64,000 bases of DNA from Caenispirillum bisanense (GCF_039523075.1 NZ_BAAAEP010000017.1:15664-79663), one strand, 5' to 3'; counted from the first letter of the stretch, positions 26,613-36,013 are shown. Numbers and translations are program-made. Notes: a model not told the origin generated them from the sequence alone.

Positions 26613-27262
26613 CCTCGCGCCTGAAGGTCGGCGTGCTGGTTTCCGGCCGCGGCAGCAACCTGCAGGCGCTGCTGGATGCCTGCGGCGACCCGTCGCACCC
26701 GGCGGAGATCGTCACCGTCATCTCCAACGTGCCCGGCGCCTATGCGCTGGAACGGGCGGCGAAGGCCGGCGTGCCGACCCAGACCATCGACCACAAGGGC
26801 TTCTCGGGGCGCGAGCCCTTCGAGGCGGCGCTGACCGCGGCGCTCGAGTCGGCGGGCGTGCAGCTGGTCTGCCTCGCCGGCTTCATGCGGCTGCTGACGC
26901 CGGGGTTCGTGACCCACTGGCACGACCGCATGATCAACATCCACCCGAGCCTGCTGCCCAGCTTCAAGGGCCTGCACACGCACGAGCGGGCGCTGGCGGC
27001 GGGCGTGCGGTTCCACGGCTGCACCGTCCACTACGTGCGCGCCGACATGGACGCCGGCCCGATCATCGTGCAGGCGGCGGTGCCGGTGCTGGCCGACGAC
27101 GATGCCGATGCCCTGGGCGCCCGCGTGCTGGAGGCGGAGCACCGCATCTACCCGCTGGCGCTGCGGCTGGTGGCCGAGGGCAAGGCGGTGGTGGACGGCG
27201 AGCGGGTGCTGCTGCGCGACGCCGGCGGCCCCGACCACAGCCTCGTAAACCCGCTCGACTGA
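26609..27262 (+). CDS. purN: Phosphoribosylglycinamide formyltransferase
   Basis: GAR transformylase of 217 residues, purine step 3, using 10-formyl-tetrahydrofolate. Diagnostic stretches are VGVLVSGRGSNLQALLDA (phosphate loop), LAGFMRLLTPGFV, and INIHPSLLPSFKGLHTHERA with the catalytic Asn-His. The conserved Asp lies in HYVRADMDAGPII. Its ATG overlaps the purM stop (ATGA), giving a coupled purMN operon. Confidence 0.96.
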   Translation: MTSRLKVGVLVSGRGSNLQALLDACGDPSHPAEIVTVISNVPGAYALERAAKAGVPTQTIDHKGFSGREPFEAALTAALESAGVQLVCLAGFMRLLTPGFVTHWHDRMINIHPSLLPSFKGLHTHERALAAGVRFHGCTVHYVRADMDAGPIIVQAAVPVLADDDADALGARVLEAEHRIYPLALRLVAEGKAVVDGERVLLRDAGGPDHSLVNPLD

Positions 27263-27268
27263 CCTCGC

Positions 27269-28615
27269 CTACTGTTCCACCGGCGCGGCCGGCTTCCAGT
27301 CCAGCAACGGCGCCACCGCCGGAGCCGGCGGCGGAGTCGGCACGCCGCCGGTGGCCAGCGCGCCGCGCAGCGGCAGGCTGAGGATCCGGAAGCCCTGCGC
27401 CCCTTCGATGAGCAGCACCGCCTCGGCGGTGCCGCGCCGTTCCGCCGCCGCCAGGGCCGCGGCGGCCTCGGCCGGGGTCGTCACCGGCTGCTGATCCACC
27501 GCCACCACCACCAGCCCCGGCCGCAGCCCGACCACCGCCGCCGCGCCGCCGGGCTCGGTATCGGTCACCACCACGCCACGGGCGCTGGGGCGCAGGGCGA
27601 AACGGCTGACCACCGCCGGCGACAGCGCCGCCACCGTCGCCTTCAGGGCCGGAATGGGCCGCGCCTGCGGTTCGGTCAGGGTCGGCGCCTCGGCCGCCAG
27701 AATGATCTCGCGCTCGCCACCGCCGAGGCCGCGCACCGACAGGCGGCCGGCAATGGCCTCGCCCTTGGCATCCCCCAGCCGCCGCGCCACTTCGCCGGGA
27801 CGCAGCCCGGCAGCGGCGGCGGCGCTGTCGTGGGTGACGTCGAGCACCATCAGGCTGCCGTCGGGCAGCGGCTGCCAGGACGCCCCGGCGGCCGCCGTCG
27901 GTGGCGGCAACGCCCGGCCGTCGAGGGCGACGGCGCGGTAACCGCGCACCCCCTCCACCAGCAGCAGCGAGGCAGCGGTGAGCGCCGTGTCGGCCACCGA
28001 CGGGTCGCTCAGCGGCACGCCATCGGCCGCCACCACCAGATCGCCCGCCTGCAGGCCGGCGCGGGCGGCCGGCGATCCGGCCGCCACCGCCGCCTCCAGC
28101 AGGCCGGTGGAGCCCCAGCGGACGGCCGCCTCCTCCCGCGCCTTCGGCGTCAGGGCGCGCAGCCGCAGGCCGAGGCGCGGCACCACCGCCATCCGTTCGG
28201 TTTCAAGGCCCCATCCGGCGGGAAAGGCATCCAGGGTGACCACCACCGGCAGCGTCTCGCCACGGCGATGGACGGTGGCGCTCACCCGGTCGCCCGGCTT
28301 GCGCGCCTGCACCAGCGCCACCACCTGGGCCAGACCGCTGACCGCCACGCCGTCGTAGGCGGTGAGCACGTCGCCCCGGCGGATGCCGGCGCCATAGGCC
28401 GGCCCCCAGGCGAGCAGGTCGCGGACGAACACCCCGGCCCCGCCGGAAAGGCCGAGGGCGCGGCCCTGTTCCAGGCTCACCGGCTGCACCTCGGCGCCGA
28501 CGAAGCCATGGGCCGGCGGCGCCTCGCTCGCCCCAACGGCGGCAGGCTGGCCCCACAGCAGGGCCACCAAGGCCACAAGCACCGCGCCGCGGCGATGCGG
28601 ACGGCGAATGTGCAT
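27269..28615 (-). CDS. Exported protein with three PDZ domains
   Basis: This 448-residue protein has a signal peptide (about 8-29, GAVLVALVALLWGQPAAVGA). PDZ1 lies at about 37-125 (FVRDLLAWGPAYGAGIRRGD), PDZ2 at about 150-235 (AAGSPAARAGLQAGDLVVAA) and PDZ3 at about 340-425 (EPGGAAAVVGLRPGLVVVAV). Another PDZ-like segment may lie between them. There is no trypsin-like or S41 catalytic domain, so it is a periplasmic scaffold or regulator and not a DegP protease. GGGGGAG precedes the ATG. The partners are unknown. Confidence 0.8.
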   Translation of the reverse strand: MHIRRPHRRGAVLVALVALLWGQPAAVGASEAPPAHGFVGAEVQPVSLEQGRALGLSGGAGVFVRDLLAWGPAYGAGIRRGDVLTAYDGVAVSGLAQVVALVQARKPGDRVSATVHRRGETLPVVVTLDAFPAGWGLETERMAVVPRLGLRLRALTPKAREEAAVRWGSTGLLEAAVAAGSPAARAGLQAGDLVVAADGVPLSDPSVADTALTAASLLLVEGVRGYRAVALDGRALPPPTAAAGASWQPLPDGSLMVLDVTHDSAAAAAGLRPGEVARRLGDAKGEAIAGRLSVRGLGGGEREIILAAEAPTLTEPQARPIPALKATVAALSPAVVSRFALRPSARGVVVTDTEPGGAAAVVGLRPGLVVVAVDQQPVTTPAEAAAALAAAERRGTAEAVLLIEGAQGFRILSLPLRGALATGGVPTPPPAPAVAPLLDWKPAAPVEQ

Positions 28616-28685
28616 CAACGTCTCCCCCACATGTGCCGCAGCCGCCCCGACGGACGGCCTCCCCACGGCGATGACCGGCGGCCGG

Positions 28686-29102
28686 TCAGTTGATGGCGCC
28701 GGAGCCGCCCCCGTCGTCGGGTTCCGGCATGATCTCGGGCACATAGGCCAGCGGCCCGGCCTGATGATGAACAATCTTCCACACCGCGCCTTCGCGCACC
28801 AGCACGTTGGTGGCGCACAGCAGGTCGCCGTCCAGGTCTTCGTGGCAGGTGACGATGGCCATGTCGCCATGCACCAGCACCTGCGGCGCCAGGCAGCGGA
28901 TTTCCGGCGTCTGCGGATTTTCCAGGATGGCGCGCCAGCTTTCCAGCACGCTGTCGCGGCCGACCAGCGGCTCCGCCCCCGGATGAATGCAGCTGAGCGG
29001 CGCCGTCTCCGCCCAGGCACCGCGCAGGGTGTCGAAGTCGCGGGTGGCGAAGGCGCTGTAGAAGGCCTCGACGGTGAACAGGGCGGATGTCGTGTCGGAC
29101 AT
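28686..29102 (-). CDS. SnoaL/NTF2-like domain protein
   Basis: This 138-residue cone-shaped NTF2-fold protein has TVEAFYSAFATRDFDTLRGA and VGRDSVLESWRAILENP. It has YxxVxxEDLDG-like strands (MAIVTCHEDLDGDLL) and ends VWKIVHHQAGPLAY. The family includes isomerases, hydrolases and stress proteins, so no reaction can be given. It is divergent from the esterase gene across 100 bp. Confidence 0.8.
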   Translation of the reverse strand: MSDTTSALFTVEAFYSAFATRDFDTLRGAWAETAPLSCIHPGAEPLVGRDSVLESWRAILENPQTPEIRCLAPQVLVHGDMAIVTCHEDLDGDLLCATNVLVREGAVWKIVHHQAGPLAYVPEIMPEPDDGGGSGAIN

Positions 29103-29202
29103 GAAGGTCCCATATACTGGCGCACGGCCGGCGCGAGATGCCGGCCCGTCTCCATCGTGGCCGAGTTCGGCTTCCGTAACAACAGACTAAAGAGAGTGAT
29201 CC

Positions 29203-29904
29203 ATGCCCGACGCGAGTCTCTTCGGTCCCTCCCTGCGTCCGCCGGAAGGCGAGCCGGTGCGCCGCCTGGTGGTGCTGCTGCACGGCTACGGCGCCGACGG
29301 CAACGACCTGATCGGCCTCGCGCCGGCGCTGGCGCCGTCGCTGCCGGGCACCGCCTTCCACAGCCCGCACGCGCCGCTGCCGTGCGAGATGGCGCCCTAC
29401 GGCCGCCAGTGGTTCTCGCTGTCGGCCTACGACCCCGACATGCTGCGCCGCCGGCCGGAGACGCTCGGCCCGGTCTATGCCCGCATGGTGGAGGGCGCCG
29501 CCGCCGCCGCGCCGGTGCTGGATGCCTACCTCGACGGCCTGCTCGACCACTACGGGCTGGAGGACGACCGGCTGGCGCTGGTTGGGTTCAGCCAGGGCAC
29601 CATGATGGCGCTGCACGTCGCCCTGCGCCGCGCCCGCCCCTGCGCCGGGGTGGTCGGATTCTCCGGCGCGCTGCTGGGCGACGGCGATCTGGCGGCGGCA
29701 ACCGTGTCGCGCCCGCCGGTGCTGCTGGTCCACGGCCTCGCCGACGAGGTGGTGCCGCCGGAAGCCATGGGCCTCACCGAGTCGGCCCTGCGGGCGGCGG
29801 GGGTGGAGGTGGCCGCCCACGGCCGGCCGGGCCTGCCGCACGGCATCGACGACGACGGCCTTGCGCTGGCGCGCGACTTCCTGGTCCGCCGCCTGGCCGA
29901 CTGA
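29203..29904 (+). CDS. Phospholipase/carboxylesterase (alpha/beta hydrolase)
   Basis: This 233-residue cytoplasmic serine esterase has the oxyanion stretch LVVLLHGYGADGNDLIGLAP and the nucleophile elbow VGFSQGTMMAL (Ser about 128). The acid is in LLVHGLADEVVPPEAM and the His in GLPHGIDDDGL, giving a complete triad. It resembles the abhydrolase_2 carboxylesterases that cut short acyl esters or thioesters. AAAGAGAG precedes the ATG. Confidence 0.9.
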   Translation: MPDASLFGPSLRPPEGEPVRRLVVLLHGYGADGNDLIGLAPALAPSLPGTAFHSPHAPLPCEMAPYGRQWFSLSAYDPDMLRRRPETLGPVYARMVEGAAAAAPVLDAYLDGLLDHYGLEDDRLALVGFSQGTMMALHVALRRARPCAGVVGFSGALLGDGDLAAATVSRPPVLLVHGLADEVVPPEAMGLTESALRAAGVEVAAHGRPGLPHGIDDDGLALARDFLVRRLAD

Positions 29905-29917
29905 GGCGCGGGGCCGT

Positions 29918-30571
29918 TTACACCTCGGCGTGCGGGATGGTCCACGGTTCGGCGGCGGCGTCGGCGTACCATTCCTGCATGGCCGGCAGGTCGAGCACCG
30001 CCTGCATGTAGTCGCCGCACGGCTCGTCCACCGCCACGCCATAGGTGCGGAAGCGGGTCACCACCGGCGCATACATGGCATCGGCCGCCGTGAAGCCGCC
30101 GAACAGGAACGGGCCGCCGGCCCCGAACTCCGCCCGCGTGTCGCGCCAGATGGCCTGCACGCGGGCGACGTCGGCGGCCAGGGCGCCCTCCACCGTCACC
30201 TTGCCGCTCAGATCCTTGCGGCAGTTCATGGGCATGGCGGAGCGCAGGGCGGTGAAGCCGCTGTGCATCTCGGCGGCGATGCAGCGGGCGCGGGTGCGGG
30301 CCTCCGCCTCCGACGGCCAAAGGCGCAGGGTCGGGTGGCGGTCGGCGAGGTATTCCAGGATGGCGAGGCTGTCCCACACCACCGTGCCGGCGTCCAGCAG
30401 CACCGGCACCTTGCCGGCCGGCGAGGCCTCCAGCAGCGCCGCCTTCCAGTCGCCCTCATAGAGCGGGACCACCTGCTCGTCGAAGGCGATGCCCTTCACC
30501 TTCAGGGCCAGCCACGGCCGCAGCGACCACGACGAATAGGTCTTGTTGCCGATCACGAGCTTGAGGGTCAT
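29918..30571 (-). CDS. Glutathione S-transferase family protein
   Basis: This 217-residue protein has a thioredoxin-fold N domain (LVIGNKTYSSWSLRPWLALK, with the cis-Pro loop GKVPVLLDAGTVVWDSLAIL, about 55-75). A helical C domain follows (FLFGGFTAADAMYAPVVTRF). The YSSWS site resembles the Ser-containing YfcF-type GSTs. The substrate is unknown. It converges closely with the esterase gene (13 bp apart). Confidence 0.88.
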   Translation of the reverse strand: MTLKLVIGNKTYSSWSLRPWLALKVKGIAFDEQVVPLYEGDWKAALLEASPAGKVPVLLDAGTVVWDSLAILEYLADRHPTLRLWPSEAEARTRARCIAAEMHSGFTALRSAMPMNCRKDLSGKVTVEGALAADVARVQAIWRDTRAEFGAGGPFLFGGFTAADAMYAPVVTRFRTYGVAVDEPCGDYMQAVLDLPAMQEWYADAAAEPWTIPHAEV

Positions 30572-30667
30572 GGCGGGAATCGTCCTTCTTGCGCGGCTGA
30601 AAGCGAGGATCCGCCACCTTAGCCGCCGCCGCACCCGGCCGCCAGGGCCACTGGCGACGGCCGCCGG

Positions 30668-32203
30668 TCAGCCGGCGGCGGTGCGGCCGAGCAGCCGGGT
30701 CAGGGCGCCGTGCAGGTCGCCGACGTCGATGGGCTTGTGCAGCAGCATGCACCCCGCCGCCAGGGTGGCGCGCAGGCGATCCGGGTCGGTATCGCCGGTG
30801 ACCACCAGGGCCGGCACCGCATGGCCCAGTTCGGCCGAGACGGCGGCCGCCACCGCCAGCCCGTCCATGCCGCCGGGCAGCCGCAGGTCGGCGATCACCA
30901 CGTCCGGCCGCGCCCGCGCCTCCGCCAGGGCGGCCAGCAGGTCCGCCCCGTTGGCGGCGGCGATGACCGTGCACTGCCAGTCTTGCAGCAGCGACACCAG
31001 CGCCCGCCGCACCGCCGGATCATCCTCCACCACCGCCACCGTGCCGCCCAGGACCGGCGCCGGCGGCTGACCCGCCGCCACCGCCGCTGCCAGGTCCGCC
31101 GCGGCAGGAGCGGCCGGCTCCAGCGCCGCCGGTACGGTGACGGCAAACACCGACCCGCGCCCCACCCGCGACTTCACCTCCACCGGATGCCCGAGGGCGC
31201 GGCAGGCGCGGTCGACGATGGCGAGGCCAAGGCCGAGGCCCTCGCGCCGTTCGCGGGCCGGGTTGCCGACCTGGTAGAACTCCTGGAAGATCAGGTCGAG
31301 CTGGTCCGGCGGAATGCCGATGCCGCTGTCCCACACCTCCAGCCGCACCGACTGGCCGCGCCGGCGGGCGCCGACCACCAGCCCGCCGCGGCGGGTGTAG
31401 GAGATGGCATTGACCACCAGATTGCCCAGCACCCGGCGCAGCAGCATGGGGTCGCTGCGCACCACGCAATCGGTATCCCGCAGCCGCAGGCGCAGGCCGG
31501 CCCGTTCCGCCACCGCGCCGAAATCCCGGCGCAGCTGGACGAAGACCTCGCGCAGCGGCACGTCGGTCACCCGCACCTGGGTCATGCCGGCGTCGAACTT
31601 GCTCATGTCCAGCAGGCCGTTGAGCAGCGACGACAGGGTGGCGACGCTCTCGCGGATGTTGCCCACCACCTCCCGCGCCGTCGGGTCCAGGTCGCGCCGT
31701 TCCAGCCGGCTGACGAACAGCGCCAGCGCCTGCAGCGGCTGGCGCAGGTCATGGCTGGCGGAGGCGAGGAAGCGGGATCGCGACAGCGCCGCCTGTTCCG
31801 CCGCGTGGCGGGCCTCCTCGCGCAGGCGCTCGGCCTCGATGCGGGTGGTGACGTCGTTGAGGATGGCGATGAAGCCGATGACCCGGCCGTCGGCGCGGTC
31901 GCGCTTGTAGGTCCAGTGCACCTCCACCACGATCTGGCGGCCGTCGCGGGTGAAGCTGCTGTTGAGGTAGGGTTGCGGCTCCGGTTGGGTCTCCACCAGC
32001 CGCGCCAGATCGGCGCGCAGGCGCTCGCCGTCGGCCTCCGGCACCAGGTCGAGGATGCTGCGCCCGACCAGCGTCCCCGGCTCGTAGCCGAGCAGGCGAT
32101 GGTGGGCGGGGTTGCTGTAGAGGATCGTGCCGTCGACGGCGATCTCGTAGATGCCGTTCGGCGCCATCTCCAGGATGGAGTCCTTCAGATCCCCAGGCTG
32201 CAC
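30668..32203 (-). CDS. Hybrid sensor histidine kinase with PAS and receiver domains
   Basis: This soluble kinase of 511 residues has a PAS domain (about 8-130, NGIYEIAVDGTILYSNPAHH). The HisKA box is FLASASHDLRQPLQALALFV (phospho-His about 163). An HATPase follows (LGNLVVNAISYTRRGG N-box, WDSGIGIPPDQLDLIFQEFY G1-box), and then a receiver domain (about 390-505, VAVVEDDPAVRRAL; VIADLRLPGGMDG with the phospho-Asp; LLHKPIDV). It lacks membrane segments, so it senses an internal signal. The GTG at 32203 has GGGAG eight bases before it; a GTG at 32227 is the alternative. Confidence 0.88.
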   Translation of the reverse strand: MQPGDLKDSILEMAPNGIYEIAVDGTILYSNPAHHRLLGYEPGTLVGRSILDLVPEADGERLRADLARLVETQPEPQPYLNSSFTRDGRQIVVEVHWTYKRDRADGRVIGFIAILNDVTTRIEAERLREEARHAAEQAALSRSRFLASASHDLRQPLQALALFVSRLERRDLDPTAREVVGNIRESVATLSSLLNGLLDMSKFDAGMTQVRVTDVPLREVFVQLRRDFGAVAERAGLRLRLRDTDCVVRSDPMLLRRVLGNLVVNAISYTRRGGLVVGARRRGQSVRLEVWDSGIGIPPDQLDLIFQEFYQVGNPARERREGLGLGLAIVDRACRALGHPVEVKSRVGRGSVFAVTVPAALEPAAPAAADLAAAVAAGQPPAPVLGGTVAVVEDDPAVRRALVSLLQDWQCTVIAAANGADLLAALAEARARPDVVIADLRLPGGMDGLAVAAAVSAELGHAVPALVVTGDTDPDRLRATLAAGCMLLHKPIDVGDLHGALTRLLGRTAAG

Positions 32204-32571
32204 CTTCCGTGTCTCCCAGTGCTGCACCGCGCCGGCGGCGGCCCCGCTTTCACCCTAGCGCCTGTTTTGCGCAATGGGAACGCCGCAGCTGCGAATTTTG
32301 ATCGCGACAGAATGGAGCGGCCATGGCCGGGCCGTTAAGCGCGACGGAAGACATATGTCCGACATACCGCCGGCCAATCGACCGCCCTCGCCGGCTGCAC
32401 GAATAGACAGGACACACTTTATGACGTTTGGACAGCAACTGGCGGCTCATACCATGGTACCGGTTGCGGTCCCCCCGACCCGGCCGGTTACTGCAAAACG
32501 AAAACCGCCGGCGCGGCGGCCGGCGGTTCGCATAGGTACGGGCGAGTGTGCGGGGACGCCCGGCGCGGCCG
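32204..32571. other. Intergenic region, about 340-370 bp
   Basis: This lies between the kinase start and the end of the acyl-CoA ligase gene. It holds the terminator at 32503-32528. An open plus-strand frame from 32274 has no recognisable family, ribosome binding site or codon bias that I would trust. No other feature is visible. Confidence 0.5.
32503..32528 (-). terminator. Rho-independent terminator of the acyl-CoA ligase gene
   Basis: A perfect 10-bp stem (AACCGCCGGC/GCCGGCGGTT) with a 6-base loop. On the minus strand it ends TTTTCGTTTTGC, 44 bases after the stop at 32572. Confidence 0.78.
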
Positions 32572-34227
32572 TCAGGCCGACCCGCGCTCCACGAGGTAAT
32601 CGGCGAAGCGGTCGCGCAGGGTGGTCTTCTGCAGCTTGCCGGTGGCGGTGTGGGGCAGTTCGTCCACCACCACCACGTCGTCGGGCATCCACCAGCGGGC
32701 GACCTTGCCCTCGAACCACGCCAGCAGCGCCTTGGGGTCGATCTGGCGGCCGTCGCGCGGCACCACGATGAGCAGCGGCCGTTCGTCCCACTTGGGATGG
32801 CGGGCGGCGATGACGGCGGCCTCGGCGACATCGGGGTGGCCGACGGCGATGTTCTCCAGTTCGATGGAGCTGATCCACTCGCCGCCCGACTTCACCACGT
32901 CCTTGGTCCGGTCGGTGATGCGCATGTAGCCGTCGGGGTCGATGGTGGCGACGTCGCCGGTGCGGAACCAGCCGTCGGCATCGTGGGTTTCCGCCACCTC
33001 GTCCTCGCGGCCGAAGTAGGCACGGCACACCCACGGCCCCCGGACCATCAGGTTGCCGAAGGACTTGCCATCCCACGGCAGTTCACGGCCGTCGCCGTCG
33101 ACGATCTTCATGTCGACGCCGAAGATGGCGCGGCCCTGGCTGAGCTTGGCCTGGGTCAGCGCAGCGCCGGTCAGCTGCTGCTGCGCCGGCTTCAGGCTGT
33201 TGTAGGTGCCGAGCGGGCTCATCTCGGTCATGCCCCAGGCGTGGTCGACGCGCACGCCGTATTCCGCCTCGAAGCTCTGCATCAGCATCTCGGGGCAGGC
33301 CGAGCCGCCGATGATCAGCCGCTGCACGCTGTTGATGCGGGTGCCGCTGCGCCGCAGGTGGTCGAGCAGGCCGAGCCACACCGTCGGCACGCCGAGCGCC
33401 GCCGTCACCCCCTCGCCCTCCATCAGCGCCTGCAGGCTGGCGCCGTCCATGTGGGGGCCGGGCATCACCAGCGTCACCCCCGCCGCCGGCGCCGCATAGG
33501 GCGTGCCCCAGGCATTGACGTGGAACATGGGCACCACCGGCAGCACCTTGTCCGCCGCCCGCAGGCCCAGCACGTCCGGCGCATTGACGCCCAGCGCGTG
33601 CAGCACCGTGGAGCGATGGCTGTAGAGCACGCCCTTCGGGTGCCCGGTGGTGCCGGAGGTGTAGCAGAGCGACGAGGCGGTGTTCTCGTCGAACTCCGGC
33701 CAGGTGTACTCGGCATCGGCGGCGGCCAGCATCTCTTCGTAGCACAGCACCTCCACCCCCGGCCGCACCGCGACGGTGGCCGGCATGTGGTCGCGGTCGG
33801 TCATGACGACGACGGCGCGGACGCACTCGGGCAGGCGGTCGCCCAGCTTCTCCACCAGCGGCACGAAGGTCAGGTCGACGAACAGGTGGGTGTCGGCGGC
33901 ATGGCCGATGATGTAGGCGATCTGGTCGGGAAACAGGCGCGGGTTGATGGTGTGGCAGATCGCCCCCTGGCCGGAGACGCCGTAGTACAGTTCCAGGTGG
34001 CGGTAGGTGTTCCACGCCAGCGTGCCGATGCGCTCGCCCGGCTGCACGCCGCGCGCCAGCAGCGCCCGCGCCAGCCGCTTGGCGCGCTGTTCCGCCTCGG
34101 CATAGGTGTAGCGGTGGATGCCGCCTTCGACGGTATTGGTGACCACTCCGGCGTCACGATGATGCCGGGCCGCGTGGCTGAGAATGGACGCGATCATCAG
34201 CGGCCGGCCCTGCATGAGTCCCAGCAT
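32572..34227 (-). CDS. Fatty-acid/acyl-CoA ligase (AMP-binding family)
   Basis: This 551-residue adenylating enzyme activates a carboxylic acid to acyl-AMP and then acyl-CoA. The P-loop is LCYTSGTTGHPKGVLYSHRS (about 185). Other core motifs are HAWGMTEMSPLG (A5), GWFRTGDVATIDPDGYMRIT (A7) and DRTKDVVKSGGEWISS (A8). The lysine A10 region is LPHTATGKLQKTTLRDRF. It resembles medium/long-chain acyl-CoA synthetases (AlkK-like). The chain length is not readable. GGGAGG precedes the ATG. Confidence 0.92.
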   Translation of the reverse strand: MLGLMQGRPLMIASILSHAARHHRDAGVVTNTVEGGIHRYTYAEAEQRAKRLARALLARGVQPGERIGTLAWNTYRHLELYYGVSGQGAICHTINPRLFPDQIAYIIGHAADTHLFVDLTFVPLVEKLGDRLPECVRAVVVMTDRDHMPATVAVRPGVEVLCYEEMLAAADAEYTWPEFDENTASSLCYTSGTTGHPKGVLYSHRSTVLHALGVNAPDVLGLRAADKVLPVVPMFHVNAWGTPYAAPAAGVTLVMPGPHMDGASLQALMEGEGVTAALGVPTVWLGLLDHLRRSGTRINSVQRLIIGGSACPEMLMQSFEAEYGVRVDHAWGMTEMSPLGTYNSLKPAQQQLTGAALTQAKLSQGRAIFGVDMKIVDGDGRELPWDGKSFGNLMVRGPWVCRAYFGREDEVAETHDADGWFRTGDVATIDPDGYMRITDRTKDVVKSGGEWISSIELENIAVGHPDVAEAAVIAARHPKWDERPLLIVVPRDGRQIDPKALLAWFEGKVARWWMPDDVVVVDELPHTATGKLQKTTLRDRFADYLVERGSA

Positions 34228-34359
34228 CTGCTACCTCCCGATTGGATTGGTTGCGCCGACGGCCTCTGACGGGCCGGTGCCGCTCCATACTTGACCACCG
34301 GAGGGGGATTCCGCAACCGCAGGATGGGCGGGCGGAGTTGCGGGTCAGCCGCAAACGAC

Positions 34360-34384
34360 AAAGCCCCGGCACTGCCGGGGCTTT
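34360..34384 (-). terminator. Terminator of the tRNA-Ser gene
   Basis: A perfect 11-bp stem (AAAGCCCCGGC/GCCGGGGCTTT) with a 3-base loop, 8 bases beyond the tRNA 3' end. The minus-strand tail is TGTCGTTTGC. Confidence 0.8.
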
Positions 34385-34391
34385 GTAGAGA

Positions 34392-34483
34392 TGGCGGACA
34401 GGCCGGGATTCGAACCCGGGGTACGAGTTTCCTCGTACGACGGTTTAGCAAACCGCTGGTTTAAGCCACTCACCCACCTGTCC
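34392..34483 (-). tRNA. tRNA-Ser (anticodon GCU)
   Basis: This 92-nt class II tRNA with an encoded CCA (34392-34394 on the complement) decodes AGC/AGU. The acceptor GGACAGG pairs with CCTGTCC, followed by discriminator G. The anticodon loop TTGCTAA has GCT at 34447-34449. The long variable arm TACGAG/CTCGTA is typical of serine tRNAs, and the T loop GGTTCGAATCC is intact. Confidence 0.97.
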
Positions 34484-34499
34484 GCGCGGTGAGGCGGAC

Positions 34500-34529
34500 C
34501 TTATACGGGCCAGCCCCCAACGTTGTCAA
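34500..34529 (-). promoter_or_regulatory. Consensus sigma70 promoter of tRNA-Ser
   Basis: Minus-strand TTGACA (34524-34529) and TATAAG (34500-34505) are separated by 18 bases, ending 16 bases before the tRNA 5' end. It is the closest match to the housekeeping consensus I saw in the window. Confidence 0.85.
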
Positions 34530-34554
34530 CCGACTATGAAGAGGCTGCCGCCGC

Positions 34555-35046
34555 TCAGCGCGAAATGTCGTCCGACACCACGCCGGGGGTGATGCGGCGC
34601 AGTTCGTCCAGCGTCGTGCGGAACACACAATGGGGGTGGCCGGCCGCCGCCCACACCGCGTCGAACCGCCCCAGGCTGGCGTCGATGGCCGTCGGCAGCA
34701 CCGCCGGATGCCCCACCGGCGCCACGCCGCCGATGGCGAAGCCGGTGGCATCCCGCACCACCGCCGCATCGGCCCGCCGCACGCCGCCCTCCAGCCCCAG
34801 CACCGGCGGCAGCGCCTCCGGCACGCACTGGCGGTCACCGGCCACCAGGGCCAGCACCGGCTGCCCGGCCACCGTGAACACCAGCGACTTGACGATGGCC
34901 CCCAGCGGCACCCCCAGGCTGTCCGCCGCCTCCTGGGCCGTGCGGGCGCTGGTGGGCAGGGCCATCACCTCGTGCAGGGCACCGACGTCGGCCAGGGCCT
35001 CGCGCACCCGGCGGACGGAGGCGTTCTCAAGGTAACTGTCGCTCAT
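34555..35046 (-). CDS. YbaK/ProX-type aminoacyl-tRNA deacylase
   Basis: This 163-residue trans-editing domain protein has the conserved lysine in LGVPLGAIVKSLVFTVAGQP (about 50). The loop FAIGGVAPVGHPAVLPTAID is typical of YbaK proteins that hydrolyse mischarged Cys- or Ala-tRNA(Pro). The specificity cannot be assigned. GGAG lies upstream of the ATG at 35046. Confidence 0.88.
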   Translation of the reverse strand: MSDSYLENASVRRVREALADVGALHEVMALPTSARTAQEAADSLGVPLGAIVKSLVFTVAGQPVLALVAGDRQCVPEALPPVLGLEGGVRRADAAVVRDATGFAIGGVAPVGHPAVLPTAIDASLGRFDAVWAAAGHPHCVFRTTLDELRRITPGVVSDDISR

Positions 35047-35080
35047 GGCGGAAACTCCGGCGTAAGGGGTCGAGGCGTCC

Positions 35081-36013
35081 TCAGCGGTCGGGGGCGACCA
35101 CCGCCTTTTCGGGCGCATGGTCCTTCAGCAGCGTGGCGAGCAGGCGGAAATCGCGGCGGCGGGCGGCGCCGGGGCGCCAGCACAGGGCGACGGTGCGGGC
35201 GGCGCGGGCCATTTCCAGGTCGCGCACCACCACCGGCGCCCCCCGCCCCACCTCCACCGGCACCGCCGAGCGCGGCAGCAGGGTGATGCCGAGGCCGTTG
35301 CCGACCATCTGCACCAGAGTGTTGAGGCTGGTGGCCTGGAAGCTTTCATTGGCGCCGGGGCGGCGGATGAGGCTGCAGGCCTGCAGACTGTGTTCGCGCA
35401 AGCAATGGCCGTCCTCCAGCATCAGCACCGTCTCGCCGGCAAGAGCTTCCTCCGGCACCCGCGCCAGGGCGGCGAAGGGGTGATCGGCGGGGGCCGCCAC
35501 CACCACATCCTCGTCCCACAGCGGCAGCGTCTCCAGGTCGCCGACGTCATAGGGCAGCGCCAGCAGCGCCACATCCAGCCGCCCGTCGCCCAGCTGTTCC
35601 AGCAGCCGGGCGGTCTGGTCCTCGCGCAGGAACAGCTTGAGGTCGGGGTAGGCATCGCGCACCGCCGGCAGCACCCGCGGCAGCACATACGGGCCGATGG
35701 TGGGGATGACGCCCAGGCGCAGTGGCCCGCTCAGCGGCTCGGCGGCGGCGGCGGCCACATCCACCAGCGCCTCGGCATCGGCCAGGATGCGGCGGGCGCG
35801 GGCGACGATGTCCTCCCCCAGCGGCGTCAGCACGACCTGGCGCTTGGTGCGGCGTTCCAGCACGCGGACCCGCAGCAGGGTCTCCAGTTCCTGGATGCCG
35901 GCCGACAGGGTGGACTGGGTGACCAGGCACTGCTCCGCCGCCCGGCCGAAATGCAGCGTTTCGGCCACCGTCACCAGATAGCGGAGCTGACGCAGCGTCG
36001 GGAGCGGCTTCAT
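35081..36013 (-). CDS. oxyR: OxyR-type LysR regulator
   Basis: This 310-residue LysR protein has an N-terminal HTH (FGRAAEQCLVTQSTLSAGIQ). The effector domain contains the peroxide-sensing pair GHCLREHSLQAC, nine residues apart as C199/C208 are in E. coli OxyR. Oxidation by hydrogen peroxide would form the disulfide and activate target genes. It is divergent from dps, a known OxyR target in many bacteria. The ATG is at 36013. Confidence 0.92.
   Translation of the reverse strand: MKPLPTLRQLRYLVTVAETLHFGRAAEQCLVTQSTLSAGIQELETLLRVRVLERRTKRQVVLTPLGEDIVARARRILADAEALVDVAAAAAEPLSGPLRLGVIPTIGPYVLPRVLPAVRDAYPDLKLFLREDQTARLLEQLGDGRLDVALLALPYDVGDLETLPLWDEDVVVAAPADHPFAALARVPEEALAGETVLMLEDGHCLREHSLQACSLIRRPGANESFQATSLNTLVQMVGNGLGITLLPRSAVPVEVGRGAPVVVRDLEMARAARTVALCWRPGAARRRDFRLLATLLKDHAPEKAVVAPDR

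Noticed and set aside
32274..32771. 165-codon plus-strand frame upstream of and over the acyl-CoA ligase 3' end
   Set aside because: It overlaps a terminator and a conserved enzyme gene, has no clear ribosome binding site and matches no family.
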